Below, one piece after another: positions 58,411 through 64,000 of a DNA stretch of 64,000 bases. The translations under genes and the position numbers were made by a program. The notes under the pieces are model-generated. The model saw only the letters and a program-made list of their open reading frames with translations. It made no database searches and was not told where the DNA came from. The stretch covers positions 68,787,659 to 68,851,658 of the forward strand of contig OY757010.1 in NCBI GenBank assembly GCA_963580285.1. The letters are read 5' to 3'. The DNA is from Lucinisca nassula (lineage: Eukaryota; Mollusca; Bivalvia; Lucinida; Lucinidae). Positions within the stretch are counted from its first letter, which is position 1, and every line of letters begins with the position of its first letter.

Positions 58411-59085
58411 GGCTCAACATGCCCAGGTAAAGCGTGGTAAGAAAGATGGGCTCAATATGACCTATGTAGTGCTGACAGGGTCAATAAACAGTGTGCCGGA
58501 CTAGATATTGTTTTGGCCAATTAGGCTTCACCAACATGCCCAGGTAAAGTGTGGTTAGAAAGATGGGCTCATTATGACCTATGTAGTGCTGACTGGGTCA
58601 GTAAACAGAGTTTGCCAGACTAGATATTGTTTTCGCCAATAAGGCTTCACCAACATGCCCAGGTAAAGTGTGGCTAGAAAGATGGGTTCAATATGACCTA
58701 TGTAGTGCTGACTGGGTCAGTAAACAGGGTTTGCCGGACTAGATATTATTTTGGCCAATTAGGCTTCACCAACATGCCCAGGTAAAGTGTGGTTAGAAAG
58801 ATAGGCTCAATATGACCTATGTAGTGCTGACTGGGTCAGTAAACAGTTTGCCGGACTAGATATTGTTTTGGCCAATTAGGCTTCACCAACATGCCCAGGT
58901 AAAGTGTGGTTAGAAAGATGGGCTCAATATGACCTATGTAGTGTTGACAGGGTCAATAAAGAGTGTGTCAGACTAGATATTGTTTTGGCCAATTAGGCTT
59001 CACCAACATGCCCAGGTAAAGTGTGGTTAGAAAGATGGGCTCAACATGACCTATGTAGTGCTGAATGGGTCCGTAAACTCCAAAT
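58411..59085 (+). repeat. Satellite made from a SINE tail, about 117-bp unit
   Basis: Six units of AACATGCCCAGGTAAAGTGT, GATGGGCTCAATATGACC, TATGTAGTGCTGACTGGGTC and AGTAAAC, then a spacer CGGACTAGATATTGTTTTGG. The first part matches the core and tail shared by SINE families A and B; the last unit ends with TAAACTCCAAATAAAC, a normal SINE end. Confidence 0.85.
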
Positions 59086-61195
59086 AAACTACACTATTAA
59101 ATTTGCATAAGTATCAGTAACCAGTATATACAGGGTAAAAAGGATTAATGCCTGTCAGATCTAGACTCTGTGTCATATGGATCCTGGGAAATACACTATT
59201 TGCATTGGTATTATCTATAACCGGTCTACAGGGTTGAAAGTATTAGTTCAGTGTCATTTTGATACAGGGAAACTGGGAGGAAAGTCTAATATTCTCTGAC
59301 ATGAATTAGGATCTGATTTACTTATTGGTGCTATCTGCAACCATAGATATGCTAGAAACCCATAAGACTGCTCTCAGACTGGCTGCAACATCTAAGACTG
59401 AATGTTCTTACTCCATCATTTTTAAAAATCAACTTATTCTAGAGACTCAGTTCTATATTAGTATAAAGAGAAGGCTGTTAACTGCCCAACTTACTATAGG
59501 GAACAAAGTACTAGAACCCCCTTCTCAGAAGGATCCTATTTTTATCAGAGAATTCAATTTATTAGCCTCTTAACAGTGATAGAATTCGTTAAATAAACAC
59601 CAGTTGATGGCTGAAGCAGTTATCTCTAATATCACTTACTTGATGTTTATACATGCAAAAGAGGTGCTTTTTGAATGGAAAGGATAATTCATGAAGCGTT
59701 GTTATAGTGGTTTGTTTCAACTGTTAAAATAAATGATATGGTATCACCTATAGGCAGATATAACACCCACAGCACTGAGTTAATGCTAGAGCTTGTATCT
59801 AGCAGTGAATCTTCCATCAGCGGTCATCAAAAATGACTTGTGTAAATAATCAGATTTCATGACCATGCTACCTGAATTTTCATGACTTCTACCTTGTTCC
59901 TATAAGTAAACTTGAATCAGTCTAGTGAAAAGCATTCAACGGTCACTCTCCACAAAAGCACACTGCCAAACCCAGTCTTATTCTTGAGACTGATCAGTTC
60001 TATATTAGTATAAAGGGAATGCTGTTAACTGCCCAACTTGAAACAGTCTCAGGAAGGAAGAAATTATGACTAAATGTAGTGAAAAGCATTCAATGGACAC
60101 TCTCCACAAAAGCACACTACCAAACCTGGCCGGTACCAAACCTGTGACCTCTTGATCACCAGTCAAACCTGCATCAGACTGAGGCACCAAGGCCATACAA
60201 ATAGTGTAGATCAAGATGAGACTGTCCATAATGAGCAGTCTCATCAGGAACAACACTGATTGATATTGTTTGACTAAAGCATACCTAAGTGAAGAAGAAT
60301 GGACCATGTCAAAAAGTGCACTTCAAAAACCCTGTGCTAAAAGGGTTAAGTGAATCCAAAATATTATGACACTTTTTCACCATGAAGACAAAGACCAAAT
60401 TAAGAAAATCTGGTAAAGTGGAAAGTGGAGATTAATCTAGAGATATCAGTGACATGATAAAGGTCAATGCCTCAATGGTCAATTAAAGGATTCAATTTAC
60501 AAGTTATTCTTGGGAAATTTGGGAGGAGAAGATAAAAATACAGGAAAGATGACATCAATATGATCAAGATTGAAATTTTCCGCTACATTACGGGCATGAA
60601 TATTGACAAAATCAGAATGATATCCTGGTGACAATTTTGACACCAAAGTCATGAGATCAATTTTTCATGTTTTCAAATTGATCTGTTGCTAATGTTTTGT
60701 TTGGAATTTTGATCAGTTTCTGTCACACACAATAATGGACAAGCTTATGAAAAATCCTTTCTCATATTTCTTCCATTTTTAACATCAAAATGTTTTTGCA
60801 CCTTTCTTTTGCTAGTTATTTTTCATCATATCAAACAATTTTCCAGGGTATTAGAAGAAATTTAAGGCTATTTTTCACATAGGACAAACTGTAGTTCAAT
60901 TTTCTGTAAACTCTCCATGACACTGTTCATTATAACATGGTTTAATATAAAACATAGTTTAAAGATGGATCCCAAAAATATAATTATAGATTGTATAGAA
61001 AAATGCTATAAAATCTATAATTACATTTTTTTATGGGGGAGGGGGGTCTAACACTGTTGTTCTGAGGACTAGTTCTGTTCTACTAACACAGTTTCTGCTT
61101 TGGACTCCAATATGAATAATTGCATGCCTTATACTTGGTTGAATTATAACATAAATGTTATATATTATAAACACATATGTAGGTTTCATTCCGCC
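59086..61195. other. Mostly gene-free, SINE B remnants
   Basis: Around 60090-60200 a SINE B head in reverse is visible (TGATCACCAGTCAAACCTGC). CACTCTCCACAAAAGCACAC appears twice (59944 and 60099), as do the nearby TCTATATTAGTATAAAG phrases, which points to a local duplication. No exon is seen. Confidence 0.5.
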
Positions 61196-61486
61196 CCCGC
61201 CCAAAGGGGCTTGAAGAAATATATGGGCTGCACAATGCTTCCACGCAGAGCTGAATCCGGCCCGCACATTAGTACTGGTAAACCGCTTAGAGGATCTAAG
61301 CCTGTCCAGGAACCGCGGTGCGAGGCGGACCGTCCATGCTTATAAACGCTATTGGTTTTATTGGGTGACAGGGCTTGAGATGTCATTTCATCTCAGTGTT
61401 GGGTAAAAGTCCCACAAAATTGGAAGCAACATCTCCAAAATGACCTTTACAGTGTTGACGGGGACGTTAAACCTCAAATCAAACAA
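61196..61486 (+). mobile_element. SINE family A copy
   Basis: Full-length plus-strand copy from CCCCGCCCAAAGGGGCTTG to GTTAAACCTCAAATCAAACA. Confidence 0.88.
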
Positions 61487-61794
61487 AAAAACAAAATGTA
61501 GGTTTCATTAAAAGGATTGGGTTATATTAAGAGGTTGTAATAAAAATTACCATGATTCTTATATTATAATGGTCATTTTTATTTGATATTCATACCATAA
61601 TTTGAATGTTAACTAAGCCTCAAGACGCCAAAGAAAAAGACATCTGAAAATATTGTCTGTTAATGGGGTCTGCTACTTCTTGTTGCAAACTTCTTAATAT
61701 TTTGCCTGCAGGCAAACAGTGTGGACCAAGATCAGAGTGCTCCTAGATAAGCAGTCTTATCTGGGTCCACAGTGTTTTAAAGCAACAGCAGATG

Positions 61795-62037
61795 ACAAAG
61801 TAGAAGTAAAACAAAGATCAGGAATCGATACAATTAACATACTCCATCCATCAAAGACACCAAAGGGAAAGAAACACAAACATGAAGCGACCAGATCATA
61901 ATGGAAACTTAAACAAAGGAAGGCCATAAGGACAGTTACTTTCCCACAAAATGGGCAAATGGCCATCCAAAATAAAAAGACGCAAGTGATACACACAGTA
62001 AGTAACAACAAAAACATAAATAAACCGCCACAGAAGA
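61795..62037 (-). repeat. Interspersed repeat F copy
   Basis: Reverse of the copies at 29293 and 30112: it ends with CCGCCACAGAAGAACCGCCT and includes CCAAAGGGAAAGAAACACAA. It stops directly at the 3' end of the LINE. Confidence 0.6.
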
Positions 62038-62039
62038 AC

Positions 62040-64000
62040 CGCCTTACAAGTTTAGTTTTTACAAGTTTACAAGTTTATTTAATACTCAGGTTATACATCA
62101 ATATAACAACATGAGGGTTAATATTATAACATGGTATACATATCAGTGACTCGATGACAATCGAGATTTGGACACAAGAGTCTCCGCATATACGTACAGT
62201 GAAAATTCAATGGCTCAAAACCGATGGCCCGCTTACCATAGCTGGTTCTAACCCGCCCTTGAGCCCCTGTGGAATTCTTTCCGTAGGACCTGATAAGATA
62301 TTGTTAAGATATTTAATTATGAAAGGTTTGTTGGGTATACCCATTAAATTCTTCTCGATGAGGCGATTCTAATGAGTACACACAGCATGCCTTTATTTTA
62401 TATAACCCCTTTGCCACTACGAATAACCCTCAGGGGCTCGAACTGTCCCTGTTTCGGACAAATGTGTATGGTCCCAAAGATGTTCGAGACTTCGAAACAC
62501 CATTGTACGCATTTAAATTTTTTGGCCATATCTAATACCACTATATCACCGCTACGCCTTCCTTCACAGGTTCGTTATAGTCTAGGCGGATATATGGCAT
62601 CATAAATTATAACAGTACAACCTGTGAGGTAGACTAAACCTCGACGTGTAACGTGGAATTAACGTCGATGGCAAAATATAAAGTTTCATGAAGCGGTTTA
62701 GATGCTAATGCTAGCACAGCCAGATTCTTGTTCTCATAATGCACACTGCAAATATTTAAAAAATTATTAATAGCGTTTACTGGTGCGTTTCATTTTTTAT
62801 GATATCAATAAATTTGCATAATTTTCTTAATTCCATCACATTTGTTTCGTTCATTAAAGTGCTGAATTTCAGTATATTTGGATTTCTTATGTAATAAGGC
62901 TTAATGTATTAATATCGCTGGTCTTCAAAAAATTTACACTTCAAAATATAATGGTACTCGTCGCCAACGTCGTCGGTACAAAGCCTGCAGATTCTCTCAT
63001 TTAACGGTGTGCTATTCCATCGCCCAGTCTCAATAAGAAGGCGGTGGTTTCTTGTCCGATAAGAAGTCAAAATGCGACATTGCCTGTTCGACAGAACAGA
63101 GAAATATGTATTCATTTCGAATTTATCTTTAAAAATTCGATAATTTATACTACTTGAAGACTTGTCTACCAACGAATTCCAGTTTTGGAGGTATTGGTCT
63201 TTGAGCTTTTGATTAAACGCTTTTATAAACCATTTGGAATTTATCTGGGTGGGAGAATCCCAAACGTTTTTAAATCCGTTTGAACATACTATTTGATTTA
63301 TGTGACTTAGCCATTTCGACTTGCATGTTCCGTTTTTATTTAAACAATAGACAATATTATATATTGATGCTGCTATATCATTTTTGGCATTCACATCACT
63401 TACTTTAGTCCAGAAGGGCACAATTCTGCTTTGTATGTCGATAGAAAGTGGAAATGTACCTAATTCTCCATACACCATAAAAGAAGGAGTTGACTTTTTC
63501 AAATTTAGAATTTGTTTAAAAAACTTGAGCTGCACTCTTTCGATTACATCTAAATTCCCAAAGCCCCAGATCTCGCATCCGTATAGCAGTATTGGTTTTA
63601 TGACTTTATTAAAGAGAAATATTTGCATGTCTAATGGGAGGTCAAGAGTTCGAATCTTACGTTGCAACGAAAAAAGGGCAACGTTAGCTTGTTCGGCGAT
63701 ATACTTTTTAGCCTTTGCAAAAGAGCCATTATGGGATAACAGGATCCCTAAATATTTGTAGTCGTTTACTATTTCTAGTTCCTGACCTTTGAAATAAAAG
63801 TTGAGACTAGAACATCTGCTTCTTGAAAAGACCAACACCTTTGTTTTGGACGTGTTAACTGTAAGTTTCCAGTTGTCGCAGTAATTTCCAAAAATGTCTA
63901 GTGTATGTTGGAGGTCCTCTTTGGATTTACCAAAGAGTATCGTGTCGTCAGCGAAAAGCAAAATGAATAGTTTAAGCCAAATTGAACTATTTTCATTTTG
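62040..64000 (-). mobile_element. LINE retrotransposon, 3' part
   Basis: On the minus strand: coding region to 62777, then a 3' untranslated part of about 740 bp ending TATAACCTGAGTATTAAATA and several AAACTTGT repeats near 62045-62075. A simple-repeat tail instead of poly(A) is common in CR1/L2-type LINEs; the clade is inference. It continues past the window. Confidence 0.85.
62777..64000 (-). pseudogene. LINE reverse transcriptase, C-terminal part, one in-frame stop
   Basis: This is the C-terminal part of a LINE ORF2 that copies element RNA into DNA. The frame is open to the window edge (64000), so the start lies outside. LLFADDTILFGK carries the F/YADD catalytic motif. NYCDNWKLTVNTSKTKVLVF and DYKYLGILLSHNGSF follow, then a thumb region (KPILLYGCEIWGFGNL). 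Near the C-terminus is a zinc-knuckle-like ICRLCTDDVGDEYHYILKC (C-x2-C, H, C). A TAA at 62909-62911 follows FFEDQRY, but the same frame continues without another stop for 43 codons (YIKPYYIRNPNIL to NETHQ) and ends with TAA at 62777. This tail resembles the usual C-terminus of such proteins, so the stop is probably a single recent substitution. Confidence 0.88.

Noticed and set aside
6291..61386. Recurring short ORFs such as MTSQALSPNETNRVYKHGRS
   Set aside because: They appear wherever SINE A occurs, in either orientation, and end at the SINE edges.

Overview
This is animal nuclear DNA, almost certainly from a bivalve mollusc and perhaps a heterodont clam. It is AT-rich and has GT-AG introns. 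It is packed with tRNA-headed SINEs, fold-back MITEs, a LINE, a mariner element and many short-period tandem-repeat elements. The bivalve assignment rests on the repeat style and is inference. There is no sign of prokaryotic gene organisation.

One real host gene is visible, on the minus strand between about 48.04 and 28.53 kb. Twelve exons join without a frame break (2,021 coding bases in view). They encode a C2 domain, a PDZ domain, an acidic linker, a Dbl-homology RhoGEF domain and a Ser/Cys-rich 20-residue tandem repeat. The C2-PDZ part resembles regulator of G-protein signalling 3 (RGS3). The 5' exons, and the PH and RGS domains expected further on, are not seen in the window. The fourth visible exon heads an array in which the last part of the exon, its donor site and some intron are repeated 11 more times at about 130 bp.

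The rest is mobile DNA. (1) At least ten elements share one architecture: a start like AAC(A/T/C)AGA, a private box of 7-14 nt, a core of 130-180 bp tandem repeats, a GACGGACAGAC-like tract, and a 3' hairpin whose second arm is the inverse of the 5' box, followed by TAA. They look like Helitron/Helentron-type non-autonomous elements, and one insertion can be checked against an empty site. They lie at about 0-2.4, 3.4-5.85, 8.4-8.54, 8.98-13.33, 22.07-25.70, 31.3-31.6, 33.5-34.5, 39.5-40.6, 41.8-43.4, 48.7-50.4, 53.6-54.0 and 54.8-56.0 kb. (2) A decayed mariner with intact inverted repeats (18.42-20.29 kb) carries two SINE insertions with target duplications. (3) A hAT-like element sits inside a SINE and itself contains a Helentron-like element (21.1-26.1 kb). 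(4) TTAA-flanked MITEs and several fold-back MITE families are scattered throughout. (5) A LINE fills the right end (62.04-64.0 kb) and runs off the window.

No functional tRNA, rRNA, CRISPR array or promoter could be supported. Boundaries of repeats were read by eye and may be off by a few bases.
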